A stretch of DNA of 64,000 bases from Odoribacter sp. AF15-53 (GCF_003479425.1 NZ_QUHC01000013.1:1-64000), one strand, 5' to 3'; numbered from the stretch's first letter, positions 29,068 to 38,789 are shown. Notes: generated by a model not told the origin, from the letters alone. Program-made: numbers and translations.

Positions 29068-31245
29068 ATGAAGAAAATAACATTTATCAAAAGCATTATT
29101 GCCTCCCTTTTAATCGCGGGTAGCACGCTGGCGGCAAAAGCCGACGAGGGAATGTGGTTAATCCACCTTATGGCTCAAACCAATTACGAAGCGATGAAAG
29201 CCAGAGGCGTGGAACTCACCGCCGAGGAAATTTACAGTGAAACCACACCGTCGTTAAAAGACGCAATCGTGGCTCTCGATTTCGGGAGTTGCACGGGAAG
29301 TATGATCTCTAAAAACGGATTGATGATCACGAATCACCATTGCGCTTACGATGATATTCAAAAATTAAGTAGCTTGGAACACGATTACCTGAAAAACGGT
29401 TTCTGGGCCAAAAATCAAAGCGAGGAAATCCGCATTCCGGGCAAAACAGTCATGTTTCTGGATCGGGTGATCGACGTCACGGACGAATACAGGAAAGTGC
29501 TGAAGAGCTTCGAGAAAGAGGACGAAACCATGCCCTACACCTCCAGAAGAGCCAACTCGGTGATCGAGAAAAAATACGCCAAGAAAGGATATGAAGCCTC
29601 ATGTGCCGCCATGTTACGGGGAAACAAGTATTACTTATTCTATTATAAAGTATACCAGGATGTTCGACTCGTGGCAGCTCCTCCCACCTGTTTCGGGGCA
29701 TTCGGGAAAGACACGGACAACTGGTCATGGCCACAGCACAAAGGGGATTTCGCCATTTACCGGGTATACGGGGACAAAAACGGGAATCCGGCAAAATACT
29801 CTCCCGACAACCTGCCAATTACCCCTAAATACGTGTTACCCGTCTCTACAGCCGGGATAAAAGAAGGCGATTATGCCATGGTACTGGGATATCCGGGATC
29901 GACAGCTCGCTACACGCCGTCTTTCGGTGTCAGCGAGAAAATCAACCTCACGAACCCGGCCATGATTAAAGTACGTGACACGAAACTGGCCATTCTCCGG
30001 GAAGCCATGAACGCGGACGAAAAAATAAACATTCAATACGCGTCCAAATATTTCATGAACAGCAACTATTGGAAATACGCTATCGGTGAATGCGAGTACA
30101 CGAAAAAATATGACGTCATAGGTCTGAAAACAGCCGAAGAAACCAAATTAACGGACTGGATAAACGCCGATCCCGCACGTAAAGCGAAATACGGGAACCT
30201 CATCGAGGACTTACGAGCATGTTATGCTTATGCAGCCCCTTACATAGCAAGTGGAGTCTATCACCGGGAAGCCATTGTCAACGGTGCCGACCTGACCCGT
30301 CTGGCCATGCGTTTCAAGGGTTTCGAGAGCACCATGGAGAAAGAGGGAAGCTGTTTCATGCACAAAGATTGTTCACAATGTCAGAATCTAAGAAATTTCT
30401 GTAAACAGTACTTCAAAGACTATGACGAACAAGTAGACCGTAAGGTTTTTGCCGCCATGATCGAACTGTACGTGAACAACATCGACCCGAAATTCTTCCC
30501 GGAAGAGATCACGCAACTAGTGAAAAAATTCAAGGGAGACTACCAAAAACTGACCGATTACGTGTATAAAAACTCTATACTGGCAAATCAGGAACGCCTA
30601 TACGCCTGGTTGGATAAAGGGGTTGACAAGAAAACCATTGACAAAGACCCGGCCTACCTGATCACGAAATCCGCACAGACTCAGAATTACGCGCTGCGGG
30701 ATTACCTGAAGGATAATAACCAGAAAATCGGTCTCTTGAGAACGCTTTACATGGAAGCTCTCGTGGAAATGAACGCTAATAAAGTTCTCGCACCCGATGC
30801 CAACTCGACCATGCGCATCACGTACGGAACGGTCGGCGGGTATTCTCCGAAAGACGGAGTCACCTACGATTACCGCTCCTCTATTGACGGATACAAAGAA
30901 AAATACGTGAAAAACGACCCGGAATTCGACTTGAATCCCGATTGTTGGGCTGCCATCCAAAAAGGAGACTGGGGTCGCTACGCCGATAAAGATGGAAAAC
31001 TATACACCGGTTTCGCCACCGATCTCGACATCACGGGAGGAAATTCCGGTAGTCCGGTAATTAATGCCAAAGGAGAATTAATCGGTTTAGCCTATGACGG
31101 GAACTGGGAATCCATGGCCGGAGACCTTTATTACAACCCTAAATATAACAAATGTGTATGCGTGGATATTCGTTTTGTACTATGGATAATAGACAAATAT
31201 GCAGGTGCTTCAAATTTACTAAACGAAATAACCATTGTTGAATAA
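29068..31245 (+). CDS. S46 family dipeptidyl peptidase, DPP7-like
   Basis: A 725-residue protein. Start set at ATG 29068, which yields a clean signal peptide (ending AAKA); the longer frame from 29002 lies inside the upstream gene. Catalytic elements: TNHHCAYDD (His, about 90-91) and GGNSGSPV (Ser). In the S1 pocket region the sequence reads LAYDGNWE; the Gly at this place is typical of DPP7 (hydrophobic P1), while DPP11 has Arg. It would remove dipeptides from imported peptides in the periplasm. Cotranscription with the M16 gene is likely (4-base gap). Confidence 0.85.
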   Translation: MKKITFIKSIIASLLIAGSTLAAKADEGMWLIHLMAQTNYEAMKARGVELTAEEIYSETTPSLKDAIVALDFGSCTGSMISKNGLMITNHHCAYDDIQKLSSLEHDYLKNGFWAKNQSEEIRIPGKTVMFLDRVIDVTDEYRKVLKSFEKEDETMPYTSRRANSVIEKKYAKKGYEASCAAMLRGNKYYLFYYKVYQDVRLVAAPPTCFGAFGKDTDNWSWPQHKGDFAIYRVYGDKNGNPAKYSPDNLPITPKYVLPVSTAGIKEGDYAMVLGYPGSTARYTPSFGVSEKINLTNPAMIKVRDTKLAILREAMNADEKINIQYASKYFMNSNYWKYAIGECEYTKKYDVIGLKTAEETKLTDWINADPARKAKYGNLIEDLRACYAYAAPYIASGVYHREAIVNGADLTRLAMRFKGFESTMEKEGSCFMHKDCSQCQNLRNFCKQYFKDYDEQVDRKVFAAMIELYVNNIDPKFFPEEITQLVKKFKGDYQKLTDYVYKNSILANQERLYAWLDKGVDKKTIDKDPAYLITKSAQTQNYALRDYLKDNNQKIGLLRTLYMEALVEMNANKVLAPDANSTMRITYGTVGGYSPKDGVTYDYRSSIDGYKEKYVKNDPEFDLNPDCWAAIQKGDWGRYADKDGKLYTGFATDLDITGGNSGSPVINAKGELIGLAYDGNWESMAGDLYYNPKYNKCVCVDIRFVLWIIDKYAGASNLLNEITIVE

Positions 31246-31256
31246 TAAAAAATTAC

Positions 31257-31412
31257 TATATTTGTTTTGTCAAGGAGTGAGTAATCTTGATACGAAAAGC
31301 ACACTACGATTATTTAATGTTTTTAATCAATCGGTCACTGAAGCACGCACCAAAAAAGTGATCTTAGTTTGATTCCTTGACATAGCGGTCTCCAAGCGGG
31401 ACCACTTTTTCA
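31257..31412 (+). ncRNA. Structured small RNA with promoter and terminator (6S-like?)
   Basis: ATTG (31234-31237) and TATATTTG (31257-31264) are spaced 19 bases, predicting a start near 31270. TGTCAAGGA (31268-31276) pairs with TCCTTGACA (31374-31382), closing a long irregular fold; an internal TCACT...AGTGA stem lies at about 31335-31360. The 3' end has a terminator hairpin GGTCTC/GGGACC (31387-31403) and TTTTT. No ORF. The closing stem with a large internal bubble recalls 6S RNA, but I cannot confirm the family. Confidence 0.55.
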
Positions 31413-31542
31413 TTTTCCCCGAAAAAGAATTGTTTTTTCATGTCCGCAATCTCCTGATTTTTACCTAAAAACGATTTTCCGTTAAAAAACACTTCGAATA
31501 TACGTGTTCATTAAAAATAATTTCTATCTTTGTCCCGCATTT

Positions 31543-31630
31543 GGAAAGATGCAGGAGTGGCTGAACTGGCACGCCTGGAAAGCGTGTAATCCTCTAAAGG
31601 GATTCGGGGGTTCGAATCCCCCTCTTTCCG
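31543..31630 (+). tRNA. tRNA-Ser (GGA)
   Basis: Acceptor GGAAAGA pairs with TCTTTCC; anticodon loop CTGGAAA gives GGA. A long variable arm (class II) and TTCGAATCC T-loop are present. CCA is not encoded. A TATCTTTG box lies at 31525-31532. Confidence 0.93.
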
Positions 31631-32078
31631 CTGGAATTAACAATAATAAAAGAGTTAGCATATTCATGTTGACTCTTTTCTTTTTTGGAGAGATTCAAAC
31701 GAAGTAGAGAGGCATCCCCCGAACGCCTTCCGACTTCCCCAATAACGACCTCGCTATTATCAACAGGCTCAACCGGATAGCCAACACTCCGAATTCTTAT
31801 CTATTTTTAACGGGATTTCTACAACGAAATTTTCCGCAAGGCGTATCAATAGTACAATTTCACCAGACAGATGACAAAATCAGAAGGGGATAAAGAGATT
31901 GCTAGCATAAGTAGAGAGTGAGAATTCCCGGCATTGCAACCGGGGCATAGTGAATGTAGATTGTTGCTAGTCTCGGTGCGGTTACTTCGTGATGAACGTA
32001 ACCGCACTTTTTTACATGATATTTCATGACAATTATGAAAAACTTGGCCGCTTCTTACGGATAGTCTAAGATATTTGG
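31631..32078. other. Spacer with an orphan strong terminator
   Basis: No ORF is credible. A perfect 10-bp hairpin GTGCGGTTAC/GTAACCGCAC (31976-32007) with T6 is a strong + strand terminator that does not follow a gene. It may end an unrecognised small RNA arising near 31850-31960, or stop readthrough from the tRNA. The box TAATTTTG at 32079-32086 belongs to the next gene. Confidence 0.5.
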
Positions 32079-32106
32079 TAATTTTGTGGTGAAAAATAAG
32101 AAGATT

Positions 32107-32643
32107 ATGGACGATTTACAACATATTGGATATAGTAGGGAAGTCATTGAATTCGTTGCTGTCGCGAAAGAGTTTTGCGGCTACTTAGAAGCCTCTCATG
32201 AAGAAGAATCCAGCGAGTTATTGTCGAAATTACAGAAATTTATCCCGCTAATATATCTAAAAGGGAGCCTGCTCCCCTCATGTGAAAGCGAAAACCTCGG
32301 AATGATGGAAGAAGTCGTAACCGAGGAGGATTACAATGCCCTTCACGCCACGTTAAACCGTATACTGGGCGAGCATGACGAATACCTCGAAGTATTCGAC
32401 GACAACATGCAATACAGCGAAACCCCGGTCGTGAATTCTATCTCCGAGAAATTGTGCGATATCTACCAAGACCTGAAAAACTTCATCTCGGCATATCGCA
32501 GCGGCATGATCGACGTGATCGAGGAAGCATTGTGGCAATTAAATAACAGTTTTGAATTATACTGGGGGAAAGCGTGTGCCAGTGTACTACGAGCCATCCA
32601 CTTGGCCATATACAAAGTAGCTGACACGGACGACTCCATGTAG
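32107..32643 (+). CDS. DUF5063 family protein
   Basis: A 178-residue soluble helical protein. The start is put at ATG 32107; the upstream GTG 32086 overlaps the last base of the TAATTTTG promoter box. The pattern IEFVAVAKEFCGYLEA, LIYLKGSLLP and LCDIYQDLKNFISAYR fits DUF5063. It is followed 12 bases later by a 3'-5' exonuclease gene, a pairing I recall as common in Bacteroidetes. Function unknown; a role in nucleic acid processing with the exonuclease is an inference. Confidence 0.7.
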   Translation: MDDLQHIGYSREVIEFVAVAKEFCGYLEASHEEESSELLSKLQKFIPLIYLKGSLLPSCESENLGMMEEVVTEEDYNALHATLNRILGEHDEYLEVFDDNMQYSETPVVNSISEKLCDIYQDLKNFISAYRSGMIDVIEEALWQLNNSFELYWGKACASVLRAIHLAIYKVADTDDSM

Positions 32644-32655
32644 AGAGACGCAAGC

Positions 32656-33255
32656 ATGGAATACAAGACAAAAATCAGCGAAGAAGAAATAGAAGAATTA
32701 CCGCTTTTTACGTTTGACGGGGAGATCGTCGTCGTGGATCACGAGAACAAAATTGATGCAGCCGTGAACGATCTATCTTCCTACTCGTATATCGGCTTCG
32801 ACACGGAAACCAAACCGGCATTCAAGAAAGGAGTAACACACCAGGTAGGTTTATTGCAACTGGCCACGGACAAACGGGTATATCTATTCCGTTTGAACAA
32901 ATGCGGGTTATCCGAATCGTTACAAGCACTCCTGGCAAACGAAAACGTGATGAAAATCGGCGTGGGTATCCGTGACGACATTCGCGGCCTGCGCAAGTTA
33001 GCCAACTTCACCCCGGCCAGTTTCTTGGATTTACAGATATTCGCCAAAGCATTCGGGATCGAGGAAATGTCATTCTCCAAACTGATGTCTATCATTTTCA
33101 AGGTAAAAATTTCCAAACGGCAACGCACCTCAAACTGGGAAGCCCCCAAATTAACCTCCGCACAAGTACATTATGCAGCGACAGACGCGTGGGGAGCCCT
33201 GAAAATGTACAAGGCCCTGAAATCAGGCAATAGCCAACTCCAACAAGTATCTTGA
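32656..33255 (+). CDS. DEDDy 3'-5' exonuclease (RNase D-like)
   Basis: A 199-residue protein with the exonuclease motifs in order: GFDTET (ExoI, about 49-54), GVGIRDD (ExoII region, about 97-103) and YAATDAWGALKMY (ExoIII, Y-x3-D, about 173-185). It lacks HRDC domains, so it is a minimal DEDDy nuclease acting on RNA or DNA 3' ends. Coupled to the DUF5063 gene. A short hairpin (AAATCGCC/GGCGATTT, 33257-33275) without U-run follows. Confidence 0.85.
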   Translation: MEYKTKISEEEIEELPLFTFDGEIVVVDHENKIDAAVNDLSSYSYIGFDTETKPAFKKGVTHQVGLLQLATDKRVYLFRLNKCGLSESLQALLANENVMKIGVGIRDDIRGLRKLANFTPASFLDLQIFAKAFGIEEMSFSKLMSIIFKVKISKRQRTSNWEAPKLTSAQVHYAATDAWGALKMYKALKSGNSQLQQVS

Positions 33256-33256
33256 T

Positions 33257-33275
33257 AAATCGCCTCCGGCGATTT
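33257..33275. terminator. Hairpin between convergent genes
   Basis: AAATCGCC and GGCGATTT with a 3-base loop, eight pairs. No U-run, so termination activity is uncertain. Confidence 0.35.
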
Positions 33276-33405
33276 ACAGGTTACTAGTTGTTTTCCATAT
33301 ACATTTTAACGTTAGGTGAAAGATAACCTAAATCCATATTTCACACCGAAGGAAGCATGTAACCACTCCTACCCGCTCCCCTTCCCATGAGCGAACATTT
33401 CCAAT

Positions 33406-34521
33406 TTACTGCATCGGGATCGAAAAATAAAATGTCGTACCTGTCCCTTCTTCCGACTCGAACCACAATTTCCCGTGATTCATCTTCACAAAATCTTTAC
33501 AAAGTTGCAAACCGAGCCCGCTTCCTTTTTCTTTCTGCGTGCCATAAGAGATAAAGTGTAAGCCCTCGTCCAGTAACCCCCGTTGATGTTCCTTACTGAT
33601 TCCTTGCCCGTAATCCCGCACCGTCACGATCACGAAACCGTTCTTCTCCTCGCAATCGACATCAATTTTCCCTCCCGTGTAACTAAACTTGATCGCGTTC
33701 GACAACAAATTACGCAACACGGTCTTCATCATGTTCACGTCCGCGTAAACCATGAAAGAATCTTTGATCCGGTTAAAAATCTTGATACCTTTCGCTTCGG
33801 CAATATTTTCCTGCAATGCTATCACCTCTTTCGCCGCTTCCGTGAAAGAAAACACTTGCATGTACGGCTGCAACAACCCGTTCCGGCTATTACTCCACAA
33901 CAACAGGTTTTCCAATAGTAAATAAGCCTCGTCAGTCGTCTCGTGCAACATCTTGATAAGATGTTTTATATTCGAATCCGGAATCTTCTCTTTCTGGTGA
34001 TCAATCGCCTCCAAAATCATCTTCAGCGTCCCGATCGGTGCCCGCAAGTCATGAGCAATAACGGAATACAGTTTATCCTTGGAACACGCTACGCTTTGGA
34101 TTCGCTCGTTCTGCCGTTCTATAATCCGCTGTGATTCCAACAAAAGCAATTGATTGTTAATCCTCAGTATCAACTCTTTCTTACTCAACGGGCGAGAAAT
34201 AAACTCCACTCCCTCGTAATCGGCCACTTGTCTGAAATCCTCATAACGGTTAGGAATCGTCAAGTAAAGAACCGGAATATACTTGGTCAAGGCACTCTCT
34301 TTCAATTGGCGCACGACCGTCACCCCTTTCCCATCTTCCAATGCCAATCGAATAATTATCATATCCGGCAATCTTAACTTAGCAAGTAGAAATACCTCAT
34401 CCGCCTCCAGAGTGGGTATTAATTTAAAATTCTCTCCGGCCAGCAGGCTTTTCATCTTTTCCAGGTTCGAAACCGAATCATCAGCCAAAAGTATCGTATA
34501 TTCGCTATGATCTATATGCAT
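33406..34521 (-). CDS. Histidine kinase with N-terminal degenerate receiver domain
   Basis: A 371-residue protein from ATG 34521; the longer frame to 34632 lies inside the upstream gene. Receiver fold 1-125 keeps acidic D14-D15, but the phosphoacceptor position holds Arg (PDMIIIRLALEDG, R58) and the usual KP is RP (ISRPLSKKEL), so it is a pseudo-receiver. A coiled coil precedes the kinase core: H-box IAHDLRAPIGTLK, N-box LRNLLSNAIKFS, G1 DYGQGIS, G2 KGSGLGLQLC. Its start overlaps the end of the GAF/PAS gene by 17 bases. The sensor partner probably feeds its signal to this cytoplasmic kinase. Confidence 0.8.
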   Translation of the reverse strand: MHIDHSEYTILLADDSVSNLEKMKSLLAGENFKLIPTLEADEVFLLAKLRLPDMIIIRLALEDGKGVTVVRQLKESALTKYIPVLYLTIPNRYEDFRQVADYEGVEFISRPLSKKELILRINNQLLLLESQRIIERQNERIQSVACSKDKLYSVIAHDLRAPIGTLKMILEAIDHQKEKIPDSNIKHLIKMLHETTDEAYLLLENLLLWSNSRNGLLQPYMQVFSFTEAAKEVIALQENIAEAKGIKIFNRIKDSFMVYADVNMMKTVLRNLLSNAIKFSYTGGKIDVDCEEKNGFVIVTVRDYGQGISKEHQRGLLDEGLHFISYGTQKEKGSGLGLQLCKDFVKMNHGKLWFESEEGTGTTFYFSIPMQ

Positions 34522-35608
34522 GCGCTGCAAATTTATAATCAATTTTTGACAAAAACTCCTCGTAGAGCCTATTAAATGCGATCGTCTTTTGATATATCTC
34601 CGATCGCGATCCATCACTCCCCTCCTCGACACCCTCTAAGATATTATTCTTGATCGACTTCCACATCGGGAACATCGTTTCGGAGAACGTCTGCAACTCG
34701 TTTTTCAACAACGTCAATTCGTTCTCCATCTCCCTGAAGCAAGTCACGTTGTGCCCGATCAGGTGAATTTCTACATGCTCCCGCCCCAATCGCACCGGGT
34801 AAGCATTCCACTCGATAAACAAAACTTTATCACCGGAAGTAACCGTCGTGTTAAATACCAGTAATGTTTCCGGATGTTTCACGACACCTTCCAGTTGACT
34901 GGACGAAATACTCATTTCCGTCATCAGATCCCCGATCCGGCAACCGACAATATCGTCCCGAGACTCCCCAAACAAGGAATAAAACGTTTTATTCGAGAAA
35001 CTGATATGCAAATGCCGATTCAACCGAAGAATGTAATCCACCCGGTTTTCGATGAAATCCTGGTACAAAGCATGATGTTTCACCAGCTTTCTCAAAATCA
35101 CCTCTTTCTCAAGCGCCCCGGACAACACGGATGCGACCTGCACCAGGAACTCGATCTCATCCTCTGTCCACGCCTCTTCCTGATGACACCGACTCAGGCA
35201 TAGGAAAGAAAATAGATGACTGGATATATACAAGGGCAGAAATATCGCACAATGCACTTGCATGGCCTGCATGACATTCTTCAGACTCTCGTTCGTCACG
35301 TCATTAATATCCCGTATATATATGTAATTATCTCGTTCTAAATCCTGTTCCAGTTTCCGGTCATAATAAAAACTCCGTTTCTCGTCGTTTACCGGGAAAA
35401 CAGACTCCCCGTTCCGGCTCCACTCCTCCGATATAGTAAACGTCATATCATGGTTAATACTCACGATATAAACTTGATCGGCTCTCTCGTGTTCTCCTAA
35501 TTTCTTCAATGCCAACTTCACATTCCTGTTCACTCCCAAATTCGTGGATAATAAAACGTTCAAATCGGATAGAAACTCCGCCCCTGTTGTGTTATTTTGT
35601 GTTTGCAT
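34505..35608 (-). CDS. GAF-PAS sensor protein, partner of the kinase
   Basis: A 367-residue cytoplasmic protein with no membrane segments. Residues about 15-170 resemble a GAF domain (KLALKKLGEHERADQVYIV... AIFLPLYISSHLFSFLCLS), residues about 190-300 a PAS domain (DYILRLNRHLHISFSNKTFY... HVEIHLIGHNVT), and the tail is helical. No kinase or output domain is present, so it likely acts through the co-transcribed kinase downstream. Ligand unknown. Confidence 0.7.
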   Translation of the reverse strand: MQTQNNTTGAEFLSDLNVLLSTNLGVNRNVKLALKKLGEHERADQVYIVSINHDMTFTISEEWSRNGESVFPVNDEKRSFYYDRKLEQDLERDNYIYIRDINDVTNESLKNVMQAMQVHCAIFLPLYISSHLFSFLCLSRCHQEEAWTEDEIEFLVQVASVLSGALEKEVILRKLVKHHALYQDFIENRVDYILRLNRHLHISFSNKTFYSLFGESRDDIVGCRIGDLMTEMSISSSQLEGVVKHPETLLVFNTTVTSGDKVLFIEWNAYPVRLGREHVEIHLIGHNVTCFREMENELTLLKNELQTFSETMFPMWKSIKNNILEGVEEGSDGSRSEIYQKTIAFNRLYEEFLSKIDYKFAAHAYRS

Positions 35609-35800
35609 ACGCTTGTTTGGATCGTTTAGTCCTTAATATTCTCTTCTTTTTTACAGTATTTATACACGAAATTTACACTTTAGGTTACATTAATCCACAT
35701 TTTTATATAACAAGATTAAAATATATCCACAAACAACTTTCTATAAGCCAACATATTAAATATTGATACCTATTTTAGTACACAAAAAAGCTCGAAAACA

Positions 35801-35831
35801 TTTGGTAACTGAGAAGATTTTTGTACTTTTG
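35801..35831 (+). promoter_or_regulatory. Promoter of SRP RNA
   Basis: TTTG at 35801-35804, 19-base spacer, TACTTTTG at 35824-35831, then the RNA starts near 35837. This is a textbook Bacteroidetes -33/-7 pair. Confidence 0.8.
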
Positions 35832-35836
35832 TGCCC

Positions 35837-35936
35837 GGGTAAGTCCTATGCGACCAGTTCCTGTCGAACTCCCCCAGGGTCGGAAGACAGCAAGGGTAGA
35901 TGGTTGAGCGGTGCGACATAGTAAGCTTACCCTTTT
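35837..35936 (+). ncRNA. ffs: Signal recognition particle RNA (4.5S type)
   Basis: Ends GGGTAAG and CTTACCC pair. The conserved SRP domain IV is visible as CAGGGTCGGAAGACAGCA (35875-35892), the Ffh-binding hairpin with the GGAA tetraloop. TTTT follows at 35933. It guides ribosomes making membrane proteins to FtsY. Confidence 0.92.
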
Positions 35937-35942
35937 CAAACC

Positions 35943-36016
35943 GCCTCTTTAGCTCAGCTGGCCAGAGCACGTGATTTGTAATCTCGGGGTCGTTGGTTCG
36001 AATCCGACAAGAGGCT
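35943..36016 (+). tRNA. tRNA-Thr (TGT)
   Basis: Acceptor GCCTCTT pairs with AAGAGGC; anticodon loop TTTGTAA gives TGT; T-arm GGTTCGAATCC. 74 bases, ten bases after the SRP RNA. One T-T mismatch in the anticodon stem. Confidence 0.92.
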
Positions 36017-36058
36017 CGAAAGAATGGAAAGAAAAGTGAGGAAGAGTTCTTTAAGTTT

Positions 36059-36233
<175 letters not shown>

Positions 36234-36299
36234 TGCAATATTTTCATTTTTCAAGTGACAAAAGGGGTTTTGAGTAAAAAAAGAGGGATTTTACCCCTG

Positions 36300-36335
36300 T
36301 TTAAACACCCATTTAAACACCCATTTAGACACCCA
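36300..36335 (+). repeat. Three tandem 12-bp repeats, likely arm-type sites
   Basis: TTTAAACACCCA at 36300-36311 and 36312-36323, TTTAGACACCCA at 36324-36335. The same 12-mer recurs at the right end (48822-48833). Position between att and the integrase ORF fits integrase or excisionase arm binding and autoregulation. Confidence 0.7.
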
Positions 36336-36374
36336 TTTTTCAGATGCCAATGTTCAGCTAAACACATCTTAGCT

Positions 36375-37601
36375 ATGAGCACATCAATTTCTATCTATTT
36401 CAGAAAAGAAAAAATCAACAAACACAATGAATCTTTTATCTGTGCAAAAATCAGTCATAACAACGAATCTAAAAGAATCAGTCTTGGCATAAAAATTAAT
36501 GCAAATGATTGGGATTTTGAATACAATAAGGTGAAAGGAAACGCACCCAATAGAGAATATCTCCAACTTCTTATTGATACGGAAATCCAAAAAATAAACA
36601 AGAAAATTCTAAACTATCAAATACAAAATCAACCATTTACACTTGATGACTTGCTAGGGATCACAGAAAAGAAACTTAAATCTGAGACAATCAAGAGTTA
36701 TTTCCAAAAAGAAGTAACCACACTAAAAGATTCAGGGAAATTAAGTTCTGCTTCTAAATACAAATACTGCCTATCATCCTTGTGCAAATATCGCTCTATG
36801 GATATCCCTTTCACTGATATAAACTATAAATTTTTGGTTGAGTTTGAAATGTTCCTTAGAAAAGCAGGACTTGCTGACAATAGTATTGCAACCAAGTTCA
36901 GTACCCTAAAAGCAGCCTTCAATTCAGCCTTAGACAAAGGACTTTTCACTTGTGAGAAATCTCCATTTATAAACTATCAAGTTGGTAGGTTATGGACTAC
37001 AACTCAAAAAAGAGCCATACATAAAGAAGATATTTATATGCTGAAGGAACTTGATATATCCAACATTTTTAAATATCCAAGTCCATATCATAAGCTTGCT
37101 AGAGACTTATTCATATTTTCTTATTTCACAGCAGGGATCAATTATAAAGACATTGCCACATTAAAGTATAATGATATTGATAATGAACATGTTTATTATT
37201 CAAGAAACAAAACCCAAAAAAACTTGGCAATAAAACTTCTTCCTGATGCACTAACAATATTAAAAAAGTATATGAAACAGGATGCAGAGGGAGAAGATTA
37301 CATTTTTCCCATATTAGATAGAAAAATCCATATAACAAGACAGCAGCAATATAATAGACTGCAAAAAGTAAGAAGTAAAATCAATAAAACACTAAAAATC
37401 ATGGGGAAAGAACTCAAAATCAACATTAAAATAACGACATATGTAGCTAGACATACATTTGCAACTGTTTTAAAAAGGTCTGGAGTGGATATTGGTATAA
37501 TTTCTGAATCATTAGGCCACTCTGAATTAAAAACAACTCAAATCTATTTGGATAGCTTTGAGAACTCTCAAATTGATGATGCCATGAAAAATTTATTATG
37601 A
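36375..37601 (+). CDS. Tyrosine recombinase (integrase) of the element
   Basis: A 408-residue protein from ATG 36375; the in-frame ATG at 36255 would place codons across the 12-bp repeats, so the downstream start is preferred. N-terminal arm-binding domain (ISIYFRKEKINKHNESFICA), SAM-like core-binding domain (about 110-200), catalytic domain with YVARHTFAT, ESLGHSELKTTQIY (His and Tyr nucleophile). The first catalytic Arg position reads GINYKD (Asn) and the box II His is Tyr, as tolerated in Bacteroidetes integrases such as IntDOT, which also lacks the first Arg. It should cut and join the tRNA att sites. Confidence 0.9.
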   Translation: MSTSISIYFRKEKINKHNESFICAKISHNNESKRISLGIKINANDWDFEYNKVKGNAPNREYLQLLIDTEIQKINKKILNYQIQNQPFTLDDLLGITEKKLKSETIKSYFQKEVTTLKDSGKLSSASKYKYCLSSLCKYRSMDIPFTDINYKFLVEFEMFLRKAGLADNSIATKFSTLKAAFNSALDKGLFTCEKSPFINYQVGRLWTTTQKRAIHKEDIYMLKELDISNIFKYPSPYHKLARDLFIFSYFTAGINYKDIATLKYNDIDNEHVYYSRNKTQKNLAIKLLPDALTILKKYMKQDAEGEDYIFPILDRKIHITRQQQYNRLQKVRSKINKTLKIMGKELKINIKITTYVARHTFATVLKRSGVDIGIISESLGHSELKTTQIYLDSFENSQIDDAMKNLL

Positions 37602-37604
37602 ACA

Positions 37605-37641
37605 AAATAGCCTCTCATCTTCGGATTTGAGGCTATTTTTC
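37605..37641 (+). terminator. Integrase terminator
   Basis: AAAATAGCCTC (37605-37615) pairs with GAGGCTATTTT (37630-37640), followed by T-rich tail; it starts just after the stop. Confidence 0.8.
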
Positions 37642-37884
37642 TCTCTAAAATAAAATCAGTAAATCCCCCCAAAAAATAGAAATAATCACTAATTTCATAA
37701 ATTCTAATCTAGACACTAAATAAGAAATACCATATTTATCCTATCACTACAAAAATATAATCATGAAGCTAAATACATCACTAGAATCAAAAAATAACCA
37801 TTGCTTATATTTTACCTTTCATGGGTAAAATCAATTTTAATAACACAGGTTAGATCACGGTTTCATCTAATCAAAAGATTGCCC

Positions 37885-37935
37885 CAAAAAAAGAACCTCT
37901 CTCCTAACTTAATTGCCAATGAGGAGAAAGGTTCT
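37885..37935 (-). terminator. Terminator of the 37970-38542 gene
   Basis: On the minus strand AGAACCTTTCTCCT...AGGAGAGAGGTTCT forms a two-part stem (37892-37935) followed by seven T (37885-37891). The stretch 37642-37884 shows nothing else. Confidence 0.75.
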
Positions 37936-37969
37936 ATTATTCTATAATGCTAAAAAACCTTTAAGAATA

Positions 37970-38542
37970 TCATGCTGGTTGTACCCTTTGGGAAACATTA
38001 CCATTCATGATAACTAAAACCTGCTTCACAGCATCAATTAATTTTGACGCCTCATTAAGCTGATCCCCAGAAGGAGAGGTTGACAGGCTTGTGAATCTAG
38101 CCTTTGCCATCTCCTCTTCTGTAAAAAGTTCATCACTTAGAGAATTAAGATTACCAGTTTTATAAACTGATTCTATTCCAAAGGATAAAACTTTCTCCAC
38201 TTGCTTTTTCCCAGACATTGCAATGTTCTGGGCTGCTGCAAAAGGATTCAAACTTAAATCTATACAGTCCTTGCAGAACTTCACATTAGAAATTAATCTA
38301 TTCAAGACGATATCTCTAAGTGCAGAGAGATAGTTATTTTTAGTTATACTATCCACCTGTTTTAAAGCCTCTTCAAAGACCATTTTTTTCACGTCAATAT
38401 TTTCTTTTTGCACTTGTTTAGAAAGAATATTTCTATACTTCTCATTTACCATGCAAAAAGCATCTTTCGGCTTTCTAGCCACTTTATTGGAACTAGTTTC
38501 TCTTGAAACATTTTGTTCCGTTTTGTCTATATAGTTTTCCAT
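37970..38542 (-). CDS. Hypothetical protein of the integrative element
   Basis: A 190-residue, charged, mainly helical protein without membrane segments or signal. Cysteines form a loose pair (FCKDCIDL, about 94-99). No family recognised. It is transcribed opposite to the integrase and helicase and ends in a good terminator. Placed next to an iteron array, it could be a regulatory or replication accessory protein; that is only position-based. Confidence 0.55.
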   Translation of the reverse strand: MENYIDKTEQNVSRETSSNKVARKPKDAFCMVNEKYRNILSKQVQKENIDVKKMVFEEALKQVDSITKNNYLSALRDIVLNRLISNVKFCKDCIDLSLNPFAAAQNIAMSGKKQVEKVLSFGIESVYKTGNLNSLSDELFTEEEMAKARFTSLSTSPSGDQLNEASKLIDAVKQVLVIMNGNVSQRVQPA

Positions 38543-38789
38543 CGTTCTTTGATTATAATTTTACATTAAAAATTTAAACCAATTAAAAAAAATAAAAACC
38601 AAAAAAATTAAAAATCTGGCAGAACTAGGAACTATATAATATATAAGAAAAACATCACAGTCATTGGCATACCTGTAAGCCTCTCCTATATACATTACAA
38701 ATATATGAAAAAGTAACATCATTGACACCTTCCTCATGAAAAATATCTTCAACAATCACCAACCAGAGCCTATTTATATCAATTATATA

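Noticed and set aside
36255..36374. Longer integrase N-terminus
   Set aside because: Its codons are the 12-bp DNA repeats; protein there lacks family character.
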